DNA of 64,000 bases from Rhodospirillaceae bacterium. Its GTDB lineage: Bacteria > Pseudomonadota > Alphaproteobacteria > GCA-2731375. The stretch is taken from assembly GCA_018701215.1 (NCBI GenBank), contig JABIWH010000039.1, positions 1 through 64,000 on the forward strand, in the 5' to 3' direction. The notes below the pieces were generated by a model. It did not search any database. It worked only from the letters and a program-made list of their open reading frames with translations, and was not told the DNA's origin. The translations under genes were made by a program, and so were the position numbers. Numbering within the stretch: position 1 is the stretch's first letter; each line of letters starts with the position of its first letter. Positions 25,676 to 34,805 of this stretch are shown here, in pieces.

Positions 25676-26662
25676 ATGGAAACCCGGGCCAATCATGTGG
25701 TGATCGGATCGTTCGTGCTTGTCGTCGTGATCGGCTTGTTCGGCTTCGTGCTGTGGCTGGCGAAGATCGAAATCGATCAGGAATTTGCCTACTACCGGGT
25801 CACCTTCGTGGAGGCGGTCTCTGGCCTGTCGCTGGGTGGCGACGTGCGCTACAATGGCATTCCCGTGGGCGCTGTCACAGCGATTGAAATCGCCAGGGAC
25901 GATCCTTCCAAGGTTCAGGTCACATTGGAGGTGGCGCGCGAGACCCCGGTCCGCGCCGACACGGTGGCGAAGCTGGAATTGCAGGGCATCACCGGCGTCG
26001 CCTTTATACAGCTAGGTGGCGGCTCGGCGGCGGCGGGTCCGCCCAAGCCCGGGCCGAATGGCGAGCTGCCCCTGCTGCGATCGGAACGTTCGGCGATACA
26101 GGCATTCTTTGCCGGCGCGCCCGAATTGATCAACCGGGCAATTATCCTGGTTGAAGCGGTGACCAAACTGGCCAACGAGGACAACCGCGAAGCCTTTGGG
26201 AATATCCTGACCAATATGGATGATCTGAGTAGCCGTCTGGCCAAACGGGGGCCTGAGCTGGAGCAGATGCTGGGTGATCTGCAACAAATCGCGGGTCAGA
26301 CCAACCAATTGATGGGCCGGCTGAACAGTTTGATCGATGGCGCGGATGCGACCCTGTCCGTGGCGCGGGGTACCTTAAGTGCGGCGGATAGTTTGATGGA
26401 GGGGGAGTTGCGCCAGACCTTGTCGGATTTGAGTGCCGCCTCGCAACAGTTCGAGGCCGTGGGCAAGGAACTGCATACCCTGGTGGCCGACAACCGCCAA
26501 GGGCTGACGGCCTTTTCCAACGACGGCTTGCTGGAATTGACCCGGTTCCTGGAAGAGGCGCGGGTGCTGATTTCGTCCGCGTCCCTGTTGATTGAGGATC
26601 TGCAAAGCGATCCGGCGCAGTTTTTGTTTGGTGATCAGGGTGGCGGCTTCGAGGCGAAATGA
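25676..26662 (+). CDS. mlaD: MlaD-type MCE-domain protein
   Basis: The 328-residue protein has an N-terminal membrane anchor (about 10-28) and one MCE domain (about 38-118), with VRYNGIPVGAVTAIEI and ELQGITGVAFIQLGGG. A long alpha-helical C-terminal region of about 170 residues follows, predicted to form a coiled coil. MlaD forms a hexameric ring that holds lipid at the periplasmic face of MlaE. The extended helix is like MCE proteins that reach across the periplasm and is much longer than in E. coli MlaD. The last four bases overlap the start of the lipoprotein gene. Confidence 0.93.
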   Translation: METRANHVVIGSFVLVVVIGLFGFVLWLAKIEIDQEFAYYRVTFVEAVSGLSLGGDVRYNGIPVGAVTAIEIARDDPSKVQVTLEVARETPVRADTVAKLELQGITGVAFIQLGGGSAAAGPPKPGPNGELPLLRSERSAIQAFFAGAPELINRAIILVEAVTKLANEDNREAFGNILTNMDDLSSRLAKRGPELEQMLGDLQQIAGQTNQLMGRLNSLIDGADATLSVARGTLSAADSLMEGELRQTLSDLSAASQQFEAVGKELHTLVADNRQGLTAFSNDGLLELTRFLEEARVLISSASLLIEDLQSDPAQFLFGDQGGGFEAK

Positions 26663-27300
26663 TGACGATGACACGCTATAGAAAAAGATGTTTGGCTTGG
26701 CTTTGCCTGCTTCCGTTGGCTTTTGCCCTGACGGGCTGTGACGGCCTGTTGCCGTCATTGGGCGGCCCGCCGCCGAACCTTTATACCCTGACGCCGAAGA
26801 ACACCTTCGCCGCTGGCTTGCCGCAGGCTAAATGGCAGTTGGTGGTGGAGGAACCGGTCGCCTCTGGCGGCTTGAACGTCGACCGCATCGCGCTGCGCGC
26901 CTCGGCCACGGAAATGAAATACTTCGCCCGCGCCCGCTGGACCGAACGGGCCCCGCGCATGTTCCAGACCTTGCTGGTGGAAAGCTTTGAAAACAGCGGC
27001 GCTATCGTTGCCGTGGGCCGCAAGGCCATTGGCCTGCGCTCCGATTACAATCTAAAGACCGAGATGCGGGAGTTTCAGGCGGAATATTTCGACGCCAACG
27101 GCATCCCCAACGTGCGGGTACGCCTGAATGCCAAACTGGTGAAATTGCCCCGGCGCGCGATCATCGCCTCGAAGACCTTTGAAGCGGTCATCAAGTCGGA
27201 AGGTACGGAAATGCGCCAGGTGATCAAGGCGTTTGACCGGGCCTTGGGCAAGGTTCTGCGCCACACCGTGGAATGGACCCTGAGGACGCCCAAGAACTAG
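26659..27300 (+). CDS. ABC transport auxiliary lipoprotein (PqiC-like)
   Basis: The 213-residue lipoprotein has a lipobox LTGC about 28 residues in, followed by PNLYTLTPKNTF, the usual opening of the ABC-type transport auxiliary family that includes PqiC. Such proteins sit in the outer or inner membrane and work with MCE rings. The gene overlaps mlaD by four bases and is last in the operon. The body (VDRIALRASATEMKYFARARW) matches the conserved middle segment. It therefore likely completes this Mla-type system on the periplasmic side. Confidence 0.88.
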   Translation: MMTMTRYRKRCLAWLCLLPLAFALTGCDGLLPSLGGPPPNLYTLTPKNTFAAGLPQAKWQLVVEEPVASGGLNVDRIALRASATEMKYFARARWTERAPRMFQTLLVESFENSGAIVAVGRKAIGLRSDYNLKTEMREFQAEYFDANGIPNVRVRLNAKLVKLPRRAIIASKTFEAVIKSEGTEMRQVIKAFDRALGKVLRHTVEWTLRTPKN

Positions 27301-27326
27301 CTGCAAATTGGGCGCAAACTTGGCGG

Positions 27327-28004
27327 TTAGGCTTCCGGCCGAGCGCCCGGGCCATGACGTAACCGGGCCAGGGCCGGCAGGGGCGAGGGAATACGGCGCA
27401 GCAGTTTCCCGGCCCGCCGCCTAACCTTGCCGATCCGCAAAGTATTTGCGATGCGCCGGTCCAGAAACTCCCACGTCTCGGCGCAATCATCCGATGTATC
27501 ATCCAGCCAGTGCAGCAGCGTGCTGCTATAGACCGCCGCCAGCATGGCCCGCTTGCTGTAATAGTTGAAATCGGTGCTGTCATCGCCCGCGGCCCGCCAG
27601 ATGGCATCGACCGTGCGGTACAGACCGCGCATGGCGCTGGGCGCCCGGCCCGGTAACAACTGCAATGTCAGGGCACGGCGAATGCTCTCTTTATGCGGTG
27701 CCAGGGCGTCCAGGCGCAGGCGGATAATGCCGCTGATCCGCTCCCGCACGGGGCCATCGGCCAGGCCAAGGGCCGCAGCCTGGGCCACCATCTCGCGGTC
27801 GGCTTCGGCTATGAAGAAATGCAGCAGTTGGTTTGCGCCGCCGGGGAACGCGGATCTCACCTGTGCGGGATCAACGCCGGCGCGGATGGCCGCCTCCATG
27901 CCGGCGGTCAGGGCGTCCATGGACCAGCCATCAAAAGGCACGGCGTTCAGCGCGGCCTGCAAAATTGTCCGGCGGGTTTCATTTCTTGTCTCGGTATCGC
28001 TCAT
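27327..28004 (-). CDS. COQ9-family protein (ubiquinone biosynthesis)
   Basis: The 225-residue protein fits the COQ9 family, helical TetR-like lipid-binding proteins that support ubiquinone hydroxylation. Landmarks are GWSMDALTAGMEAA near the start, then FPGGANQLLHFF, RISGIIRLRLDAL, and DSTDFNYYSKRAMLAAVYSSTLLHWLDD, the last strongly typical. COQ9 is found in alphaproteobacteria and mitochondria, which helps to place the organism. Its ATG overlaps the stop of the deformylase gene by four bases, so the two are translated together. The basic C-terminal tail after residue 195 is variable in the family. Confidence 0.88.
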   Translation of the reverse strand: MSDTETRNETRRTILQAALNAVPFDGWSMDALTAGMEAAIRAGVDPAQVRSAFPGGANQLLHFFIAEADREMVAQAAALGLADGPVRERISGIIRLRLDALAPHKESIRRALTLQLLPGRAPSAMRGLYRTVDAIWRAAGDDSTDFNYYSKRAMLAAVYSSTLLHWLDDTSDDCAETWEFLDRRIANTLRIGKVRRRAGKLLRRIPSPLPALARLRHGPGARPEA

Positions 28005-28570
28005 TGTTCTTCCGCCTCTGCTTGGGCCTGTTCCCTGGCGCGGGTTTCGGCGATGACGTGGCGCATTTCGCTTTCAAATATCAATCCGGTCAGATCGCGC
28101 ATGCGTTGGGGATAGAGAATGCCGTCCAAATGGTCGCATTCATGTTGTACCACGCGGGCGTGAAAGCCATCCACGGTGCGGTCGATCGCCTCACCATCCA
28201 ATCCGAGGCCGTGATAGCGCAGATGGCTGTACCGGGGCACCAGGCCGCGCAGGCCCGGCAGGGACAGACAGCCCTCCCAATTCTCTTCCATTTCTTCGCC
28301 CTGGGGTTCGAGAACCGGATTGATCAAAACTGTCAGGGGCGCGTCACCCCCGGCCAGGCTCTCGACCTCCGTCAGAGGCACGCGGAAGATCACCATGCGC
28401 AGGGGCACATGCACCTGTGGCGCCGCCAGTCCGACGCCCGGCGCATCGACCATGGTTTCCAGCATATCATTGGCTAGGGCGCGGATTTCCGGCGCCGTCG
28501 GCTCGGCGACATCATCGGCGGGCCGGCGCAGAACAGGATGCCCCATCCGGGCGATTTTCAATATAGCCAT
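28001..28570 (-). CDS. def: Peptide deformylase
   Basis: The 189-residue enzyme removes the formyl group from nascent proteins. All three family motifs are intact: GVGLAAPQ (45-52), EGCLSLPG with metal ligand C101, and HECDH with H143, E144 and H147. The N-terminus AILKIARMGHPVLRRPA is standard. It may be a second, accessory deformylase, because it lies with COQ9, SnoaL-like and VOC genes rather than beside fmt, the usual partner of the housekeeping gene. The four genes run in one direction with tiny gaps and look like an operon. Confidence 0.95.
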   Translation of the reverse strand: MAILKIARMGHPVLRRPADDVAEPTAPEIRALANDMLETMVDAPGVGLAAPQVHVPLRMVIFRVPLTEVESLAGGDAPLTVLINPVLEPQGEEMEENWEGCLSLPGLRGLVPRYSHLRYHGLGLDGEAIDRTVDGFHARVVQHECDHLDGILYPQRMRDLTGLIFESEMRHVIAETRAREQAQAEAEEQ

Positions 28571-28584
28571 GCCCCTATATGGCC

Positions 28585-28974
28585 CTAGTCCGTGATCTTT
28601 TTCCAGTACGTATCCTTGGACGCCAGTTTGCCGTCTCGGAAGGTATAGATATCCACCGCGCGTACATCAAAAGGTCCCGTGGCGTGGAATTCACCCACGG
28701 CCCGATAGGTGGTGAAGATCCGCTCGCCGCAAGGATACTGTTCTGCTTCGGTAAAACGGATCGGCGTCTTCAGTTGCCCGGAACGTTCCACCACGGCGGC
28801 GCAGGCCGCCGCCGCGCCACGCAAGACGCGGCCATCGGGGCTGTCGGGGCCTTCATAGAAAATCCAGACAAAATCCTCCGTTACCAGTGCCGCCGTTGCC
28901 GCCACGTCATTGCCGTTGAAGGCCTTGGAGAAAGCCGCCAGATGCGCCGTTTTGTCATGCTTCTGCTCTGACAT
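28585..28974 (-). CDS. SnoaL/NTF2-like small protein
   Basis: The 129-residue protein has the cone-shaped NTF2-like fold signature: an N-terminal helix (HLAAFSKAFNGNDVAATAALV), then EDFVWIFYEG and the terminal strand pattern VRAVDIYTFRDGKLASKDTYWKK. Members act as ketosteroid-isomerase-like enzymes or binding proteins. No clear catalytic Asp-Tyr pair can be assigned. It lies six bases after the VOC gene and 14 before the deformylase gene, in the same operon. Function is not determined. Confidence 0.78.
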   Translation of the reverse strand: MSEQKHDKTAHLAAFSKAFNGNDVAATAALVTEDFVWIFYEGPDSPDGRVLRGAAAACAAVVERSGQLKTPIRFTEAEQYPCGERIFTTYRAVGEFHATGPFDVRAVDIYTFRDGKLASKDTYWKKITD

Positions 28975-28980
28975 CTGGTC

Positions 28981-29445
28981 TTAGTCCTTTTCGCCCAAGG
29001 CCAGGGCCAGTTTGGGCGGCTTCAAGCCGTCGGCCTCTGCCGCCGGGAAGTTAAGCTCCACCGTGATGCCGTTGGGATCTTGCAGAAAGAGCTGATATAG
29101 ATTTTGCGCCCCGGCCTGCTGCTCAATATAGGTCACACCCTTTGCCTCTAGATGCGCCAAAGTCTGTTTCAGGCCACTGGCCCGGAAGGCGATGTGATGG
29201 ATGGGACGGCCGCCGCGCGCAATGTTGTCACGGCTGGTGGTAACCGGTGTCTTACCATCAATTTCATCCTTGGGCGCCTGGGCGATGTGAATGACATCGC
29301 CGTCGTCCAGGTAGAGCCAGTTGACCGGCACCCCGAAATCAGGGTGCCCGCCCAGGCGAAAGCCCAGCATATCCACATACCATGCGGTGGTTGCCTCGAC
29401 GTCGTCGGCGATGATCAAAAAATGTTCCAGATGCGAGATCGGCAT
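28981..29445 (-). CDS. VOC-family (glyoxalase/dioxygenase fold) protein
   Basis: The 154-residue protein has two beta-alpha-beta-beta-beta modules of the vicinal-oxygen-chelate fold. It starts SHLEHFLIIADDVEATTAWYVDMLGF, with metal-ligand candidates His in LEHFLI, His in IHHIAFRA and Glu in GITVELNF. This pattern suits a metal-dependent dioxygenase, lyase or epimerase. ATG 29445 follows GGGGAGGAAT; the frame to 29469 lacks support. It is first in the four-gene run ending with COQ9. The substrate cannot be told from sequence. Confidence 0.8.
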   Translation of the reverse strand: MPISHLEHFLIIADDVEATTAWYVDMLGFRLGGHPDFGVPVNWLYLDDGDVIHIAQAPKDEIDGKTPVTTSRDNIARGGRPIHHIAFRASGLKQTLAHLEAKGVTYIEQQAGAQNLYQLFLQDPNGITVELNFPAAEADGLKPPKLALALGEKD

Positions 29446-29566
29446 GCCTGATATTCCTCCCCGATCCAAGGCAAGGTTACGTCAGCCGCCGCGGCGCGGC
29501 AACGCGCCCTTGACCTAAACCGGGCTGTGTGATTCTAAGGCCTGGTTCAGGAATTATATTCAGCCA

Positions 29567-30067
29567 ATGAGGATGCTCATGCAACGCTTCGCCACGGTTC
29601 TGTTGTCTTTCGCCTTTCTGCTTGTGATGCTGCCGGCGCAGGCGCAACAGAGCACCAATGACAAGATCCGCCAGTTGATCGAGATGGATGGCGCCCGGGC
29701 CGTGGCCGATGGGGTGATCGATCGCCAGCGCCCCCTGGTCCGCAAGAGTTTTTTGGCTGGACACTCCGGCGCCTCGAACGAAATGGCCGATGCTTACGTG
29801 GATGCCTTCGCCGCTGAACTAACCGCGCGGCGGGACGAGTTCCTGGACCTGATCGTCGCGGTCTATGCCAAGACCTTTACCGCCGCCGAGATCGACGGCT
29901 TGTTGGCCTTTCACGCCTCGCCCCTGGGGCAAAAGGCCCGCAACGCCGCACCGGCCATAATGTTGGGCGGCCGCGAGGCCGGCGTGATCTGGGGCAAAAA
30001 GAACGGCGCCGCGGTGGCCGCCGCCGCCATGGCCAAGCTGAAGGCCAAGGGCTACACCGTCAAATAG
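29567..30067 (+). CDS. Secreted DUF2059-family protein
   Basis: The 166-residue protein has a signal peptide (about 1-27, ending AQAQ) and a DUF2059 domain. Family features are the segment around MADAYVDAFAAELTARRDEFLDLIVAVYAKTFTAAEIDGLLAFHASPLGQKA. These periplasmic helical proteins have no defined function. A second in-frame ATG at 29579 with GAGGATG before it is an equally good start. It converges on the aminotransferase gene with a three-base gap, so both transcripts must end within coding DNA or overlap. Confidence 0.83.
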   Translation: MRMLMQRFATVLLSFAFLLVMLPAQAQQSTNDKIRQLIEMDGARAVADGVIDRQRPLVRKSFLAGHSGASNEMADAYVDAFAAELTARRDEFLDLIVAVYAKTFTAAEIDGLLAFHASPLGQKARNAAPAIMLGGREAGVIWGKKNGAAVAAAAMAKLKAKGYTVK

Positions 30068-30070
30068 CTA

Positions 30071-31237
30071 CTAAATAGCTTCCAGGCAGTCCATGAAGCG
30101 GTCCAGCTCCGTCTCCGTATTGTAGTAATGCAGCCCCATGCGGTTCATCATCGCGATGCCGCGATGGTGCATGTCTTGTTGGGTTGACTGGGCCGATGAG
30201 GTCGAGATGTTGATGTTGGCGGCGGCAAACGTGCCGGCGACCTGTTCGGCGGATCTATCGGCGACCGAGAAGCTGATGATGCCGGATTTTTCGGCGCCCA
30301 GATCCTGCACCGTAATACCGGGCAGCGCCGCCATGCGCTGACGCAGGCCATCGGCGAGGCCTTGCACGCGCTGGGCAATTGCATCCAGGCCGATCTCCAG
30401 GGCGTAATCCACGGCCACGCCCAGGCCAACCTTGCCGGCCACATAATTCTCCCAATTCTCGAAACGCCGCGCGTTGGGCAGCATCTCGTATTGTTCGGGC
30501 GCGGTCCAGGCCGCGGCATGCAGGTCGAGGAACGGCGGGTCAAGCCGCTCCAACATGCTATCGCGGACATAAAGAAAACCCGTGCCCCGTGGGCCGCGCA
30601 GGAATTTGCGCCCCGTCGCCGACAGCATGTCGCAACCGATGGCCGCCACATCCAGGGGGATCTGGCCGGCGGACTGGCAGGCGTCCAGCAGATAGGGCAC
30701 GCCGGCGTCGCGGGCTACCTTGCCGATCGCGGCGGCGGGGTTGATCAGGCCGCCATTGGTGGGCACGTGGGTGATGGAGATCAGCTTGACCCGGTCGTCG
30801 ATCATATTGGCCAAGGCGGCGGCATCGGTTTGCCCCGTGTTGTCGTTGGGCACCACGCGGATTTCGATGCCGTCGCGCGCGGCCCGCTGCAAATAGGCGA
30901 TATAGTTGGAAGCGTATTCGGACACGGCGGTCAGCACCACATCGCCCGGTCCCATGGGCAGGCCGTAAAAGGCCATGTCCCAGGCGACGGTGGCGTTCTC
31001 GACCACGGCAAGCTCGTCCAGCCCGCAGTTCAACAATTTACCCAGCGCGCCATAAGTATTGTCCAAGGCCGCCGCCGCCGCGTCCTCGGCCTCGTAACCG
31101 CCGATCTCCGCCTCCAGACGCAGATGGGCGATCACTGCATCCAGCACCGGCTGCGGCATCAGGCCGGCACCGCAATTGTTCAGGTGAATGACCTTTTCGG
31201 CGCCCGGCGTTTCGGCGCGAATTCTGTCCATGTCCAT
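30071..31237 (-). CDS. Class V aminotransferase-family PLP enzyme
   Basis: The 388-residue fold type I enzyme resembles cysteine desulfurase-like class V aminotransferases. The PLP lysine is in SATGRKFLRGPRGTGFLYV, and the preceding aspartate and histidine motifs are LLDACQSAGQ and THVPTNGGL. It starts with RAETPGAEKVIHLNNCGAGLMPQPV, a form seen in isopenicillin-epimerase-like members. ATG 31237 has AGGAACGGAA upstream. It stands alone, convergent with the DUF2059 gene, so the substrate is open. A second class V enzyme lies at 36.5-37.6 kb. Confidence 0.85.
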   Translation of the reverse strand: MDMDRIRAETPGAEKVIHLNNCGAGLMPQPVLDAVIAHLRLEAEIGGYEAEDAAAAALDNTYGALGKLLNCGLDELAVVENATVAWDMAFYGLPMGPGDVVLTAVSEYASNYIAYLQRAARDGIEIRVVPNDNTGQTDAAALANMIDDRVKLISITHVPTNGGLINPAAAIGKVARDAGVPYLLDACQSAGQIPLDVAAIGCDMLSATGRKFLRGPRGTGFLYVRDSMLERLDPPFLDLHAAAWTAPEQYEMLPNARRFENWENYVAGKVGLGVAVDYALEIGLDAIAQRVQGLADGLRQRMAALPGITVQDLGAEKSGIISFSVADRSAEQVAGTFAAANINISTSSAQSTQQDMHHRGIAMMNRMGLHYYNTETELDRFMDCLEAI

Positions 31238-31439
31238 GCTGGTTCCGTTCCTGGCAGCTGTAAAATGATGCCTTGTTTTCGCCCATGTATCCAATTGCCG
31301 CAATAGCATTCCTGCTTAAAAGCCGCCATTCCCACTAGGCCGGTCACGGTCCCGACGCGAAGGCGATCTTGGTGCTGCTTCAACTATGGCAAAAAAATTT
31401 CTAAGATGGCTCGTGTCTTGAATGTCATGGAGAAGAAAG

Positions 31440-31850
31440 ATGGCTGATAAAATCACCGGCGGCTGCCTGTGCGGGCAGGTGAGATATGAAATCAAGGCCG
31501 AGCCGAGATTGCAACTGGCCTGCCATTGCGCGGACTGCCGCAAAGAATCCGGCTCCGCTTTTTCCATGTCCGCCCTGGTGCCGCGCGAGGACATCATAAT
31601 CGTGGGTGAGACGAAGACCTATCTGGATACCGGCGACAGCGGCAATCAGATCAGCCGGGTGTTTTGCCCAAATTGCGGCTCGTCCCTGTATTCCGAGGTT
31701 GCGGCCCGCCCTGATGCCCTTGCGTTGAAGGCCGGCTCGCTCGATGATCCTGGCTGGTTCAAACCACGGGTCAACCTGTGGACCGACAGCGCGCTGCCCT
31801 GGGTGCCGATCGATCCGGCCTGCAAGAATTTTCCGAAGAATGCCGGATAA
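31440..31850 (+). CDS. GFA-family (Gfa/CENP-V) zinc protein
   Basis: The 136-residue protein has the GFA-domain cysteine pattern: GGCLCGQVRY, then CHCADCRKESGSAF and FCPNCGSSLY. These bind zinc in the glutathione-dependent formaldehyde-activating family. Most members are uncharacterised, and true formaldehyde activation is doubtful for many. ATG 31440 follows GGAGAAGAAAG. It lies 41 bp before the amidohydrolase gene and may be co-transcribed. Family certain, role not known. Confidence 0.88.
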   Translation: MADKITGGCLCGQVRYEIKAEPRLQLACHCADCRKESGSAFSMSALVPREDIIIVGETKTYLDTGDSGNQISRVFCPNCGSSLYSEVAARPDALALKAGSLDDPGWFKPRVNLWTDSALPWVPIDPACKNFPKNAG

Positions 31851-31891
31851 GATCAAATTTGATGACTGTATTTGATGTTGGGAGAGATTAG

Positions 31892-33328
31892 ATGACGACG
31901 ACGCATTTCAAAAACGTCGATTGGATTGTTGCATGGGATGAGAGCCTGGGCGGGCACGGCTATTTGAAAGGCGGCGATCTGGTTTTTGCCGGCAACGAGA
32001 TTAAATTCGTTGGCCGCGATTACGATGGCGACAGTGACGAGGTGATCGACGGCGCGGGCAAATGTCTGATGCCGGGTCTGGTCGATATTCATGGCCACCC
32101 CTGTACCGAGGTAATGTACCGGGGCATCCGCGAGGACCATGGCGTTCCCGCCCATTATATGACCGGCCTGTACGAACGTTCGTGCGCCTACCGCGCCGAC
32201 CCCGAGGATCTGAAATACGGCGCCGAAGTGTCCTATTCCGACCTGATGTTAAGCGGCGTGACCACTCTGGCCGATGTCACCTTCCCCTATCCCGGCTGGT
32301 TGGATGTGATGGCGCGCAGCGGCCTGCGGATGTATGCGGCGCCCGGCTTCAATACGGCGAGCTGGCGGCTGCCCAATGGTCACGAACTTCACGTTGTCGA
32401 GGATATCGCCAAGGGCAAACGGGATTTTCAGGCTGCCCTCGATATCATTGACGAGGTCCGGGCGCATCCATCGGGACGGCTCTCGGGCATGGTCTCGCCC
32501 AGCCAGATCGAAAACAACACGCCTGAAATTCTGGTGGAAAGCCATGCCGCCGCCAAGGAGCGCGGCATCCCCTGGACCATCCATGCCGCCCAGGCGGTGA
32601 TGGAGTTCAACATCATGGTGCAGCGCCATGGCATCACGCCGATCCAATTCATGGCCGAGAAAGGCCTGCTGGGCCGGGGCACGATCATCGCTCACGCTAT
32701 TTTTCTGGATGATAATTCCTGGATTCGCTGGCATACCAAGACCGACCTGAAGCTGCTTGGCGACAGTCATACCGCGATCGCGCATTGTCCGACACCGTTC
32801 ATGCGCTACGGCCCGGTGCTGGAACATTTCGGCCGCTATAAAGAGGCCGGCGTGGTGCTTGGCATCGGCACTGATACCCTGCCCCACAATATGCTCGAGG
32901 ATATGCGTTACGCCGCCATTCTGGCCCGGGTCGCCAGTCGGGATGCCCATGCCGCCTCGACCTCGGATGTCTTTCATGCGGGCACGGTCGGGGGTGCCGA
33001 GGCTCTGATGCGTGACGATATCGGCAGGCTGGCCGTAGGCGCCAAGGCGGATCTGGTCGTCTTGGATCTGACCAATCCGGTCATGATACCGGTGCGCGAC
33101 CCCCTGGTCAGCCTGATCCATTCCGCTGCCGAACGGGCGGTCAAGGATGTCTATATTGATGGCCGCCAGGTGGTCCGCGACCACGAGGTTATCACCTTGG
33201 ATCGCGCCGGCGCGGCGGCCCGTCTGGCCGGCGCCCAGGCACGCATGGAAGCGGGGGTTCCTGACAGGGACTATGCCGGACGTACAAGCTTGAATATCTC
33301 ACCGTTGAGCTTGCCCGAATTGCAGTAA
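31892..33328 (+). CDS. Amidohydrolase-family deaminase-like protein, paralogue 1
   Basis: The 478-residue protein is an amidohydrolase-superfamily TIM barrel of the cytosine-deaminase/chlorohydrolase type. Metal ligands are in GLVDIHGHP (HxH), TIHAAQAV (His) and GTDTLPHN (Asp). N- and C-terminal strands form the usual composite domain, ending in ADLVVLDLTNP. It is clearly related to the gene at 50.5 kb: shared HPSGRL.GM, IFLDD/HH, AHCPT.FMR.G and DDIGRL segments. The reaction is probably removal of ammonia or chloride from a ring or guanidine-like compound. A porin and an M20 hydrolase follow on the same strand. Confidence 0.85.
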   Translation: MTTTHFKNVDWIVAWDESLGGHGYLKGGDLVFAGNEIKFVGRDYDGDSDEVIDGAGKCLMPGLVDIHGHPCTEVMYRGIREDHGVPAHYMTGLYERSCAYRADPEDLKYGAEVSYSDLMLSGVTTLADVTFPYPGWLDVMARSGLRMYAAPGFNTASWRLPNGHELHVVEDIAKGKRDFQAALDIIDEVRAHPSGRLSGMVSPSQIENNTPEILVESHAAAKERGIPWTIHAAQAVMEFNIMVQRHGITPIQFMAEKGLLGRGTIIAHAIFLDDNSWIRWHTKTDLKLLGDSHTAIAHCPTPFMRYGPVLEHFGRYKEAGVVLGIGTDTLPHNMLEDMRYAAILARVASRDAHAASTSDVFHAGTVGGAEALMRDDIGRLAVGAKADLVVLDLTNPVMIPVRDPLVSLIHSAAERAVKDVYIDGRQVVRDHEVITLDRAGAAARLAGAQARMEAGVPDRDYAGRTSLNISPLSLPELQ

Positions 33329-33434
33329 CTGTCATGCCGGCTCAGGCCGGTGTTGCCGTTTCTTGAGTTTGGTCAAGGCATGAGAATTAGCCGTTGGTTA
33401 CGTTGCGGTTGAGATTCTTGATTAGGGGTTTGTA

Positions 33435-34724
33435 ATGTTTACGAAATGTAACAACGCGCGCCGCTTCGTCGCCGCTTTTTCATTGCCGGCGGTCGCGGCC
33501 CTCTCGCTGGCCTGGGTTTCCACCGCACAGGCGGATGATCTGAAAGCCTTGATCGAGGGCGGCAAACCGGTCCTGGATGTGCGCTATCGCATGGAGCAGG
33601 TGGAGCAAAGCGGCCGCGCCAAGGATGCCGCCGCGCAGACCGTCCGCGTTCGCGCCGGATACGAGACCGGCCGCGTGATGGGTATTGGCGGCGCCTTTGA
33701 TGTTGAGTGGATCGAACATCTCGGCGGGCAGCGGTTCAACGATTCCATCAATGGCAAGACCAACTATCCGGTGGTCGCCGACCCTGATGACCTGGCGGTA
33801 AACCAGCTTTTTCTGGTGGCCGACGGGGTGATCCCCAAGAGTAGTTTCAAGCTTGGCCGCCAGCGGGTGATCTGGGACAACGCCCGCTTTATCGGCAATG
33901 TAGGCTTCCGCCAGAACGAGCAGACCTATGATGCCGCGCGTCTGAGCACCAAGGCATTGCCGGACAGCCAGCTGGAATATTTGTTCATCAACAAGGCGCA
34001 CCGCATCTTTGGCCGGGACTCGGCCGCCGGGCGCCTGGGTTTAAAGGGCCATGGCCTGCGGGCGCGATATAGCGGCTTCAAGCCGGTCACGGTGACGCCG
34101 TTCGCGCTGTTCCTGGATTATGACCGGGCCGCCCAGGCTGCCAACTCCTCGGCCAGCTATGGCGTGCTGGTCAACGCTAAGCAAAAGCTGAACGATGATG
34201 TTACCGCCTTCTTCGCGGGCGCCTATGCCTATCAGGAAGATCACGGCAACAACGCCGCCGATTACAATCTTTCCTACTACAATGTGGAACCCGGCCTGGG
34301 TTATGGCTCTTGGCGGCTTAGCGCCGGGGTGGAACAGTTGGATGGTAACGGCGCCCAGTCGTTTCGGACGCCGCTGGCGACCCTGCACAAATTCAACGGC
34401 GTGACCGATCAATTCCTGACCACGCCAACGGGCGGGATACGGGATCTGTATGGCAAGGCCAAGACCGCCCTGCCAACGATCGGCGGGGTTGGCGGCATCA
34501 AGCTGTTCGGCGCCTATCACGAATTCAGCGATGACGACGGCAGCACGGATTACGGCCGTGAGTGGAACCTCGGCGTGGCCAAATCCTTTACCTCCGATAT
34601 GGGCACCGTCACGGACATGGGGAAAGTAACCTTCGCCCTGCAGTACGCCGATTACGACGCCGATACTTTTGGCGTGGATATCTCCAAGCTGTGGCTGACC
34701 GTCAGTTTCAAGCTGAAGCCGTAA
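33435..34724 (+). CDS. Outer-membrane beta-barrel of the alginate-export family
   Basis: The 429-residue protein has a signal peptide ending STAQA and an alginate-export-type barrel domain. The hallmark is KLGRQRVIWDNARFIGNVGFRQNEQTYDA, close to the family signature, followed by regularly alternating beta strands to the C-terminus LTVSFKLKP. The last residue is proline rather than the common phenylalanine. Such barrels usually serve as substrate porins outside alginate producers, and no alginate genes are here. Placed between an amidohydrolase and an M20 hydrolase, it may admit their substrate; this is inference. Confidence 0.83.
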   Translation: MFTKCNNARRFVAAFSLPAVAALSLAWVSTAQADDLKALIEGGKPVLDVRYRMEQVEQSGRAKDAAAQTVRVRAGYETGRVMGIGGAFDVEWIEHLGGQRFNDSINGKTNYPVVADPDDLAVNQLFLVADGVIPKSSFKLGRQRVIWDNARFIGNVGFRQNEQTYDAARLSTKALPDSQLEYLFINKAHRIFGRDSAAGRLGLKGHGLRARYSGFKPVTVTPFALFLDYDRAAQAANSSASYGVLVNAKQKLNDDVTAFFAGAYAYQEDHGNNAADYNLSYYNVEPGLGYGSWRLSAGVEQLDGNGAQSFRTPLATLHKFNGVTDQFLTTPTGGIRDLYGKAKTALPTIGGVGGIKLFGAYHEFSDDDGSTDYGREWNLGVAKSFTSDMGTVTDMGKVTFALQYADYDADTFGVDISKLWLTVSFKLKP

Positions 34725-34805
34725 TAGCCCGCGCTCCATTCGACGCGGCTACGGCAATCATCTATGCTCGGATCTCAAACGTCTCAATTGGGGTTCGATC
34801 GTAAA

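Noticed and set aside
30362..31306. 314-codon plus-strand frame over the class V aminotransferase gene
   Set aside because: It is rich in Gly, His and Gln with no motif, whereas the minus-strand frame has a full PLP site.
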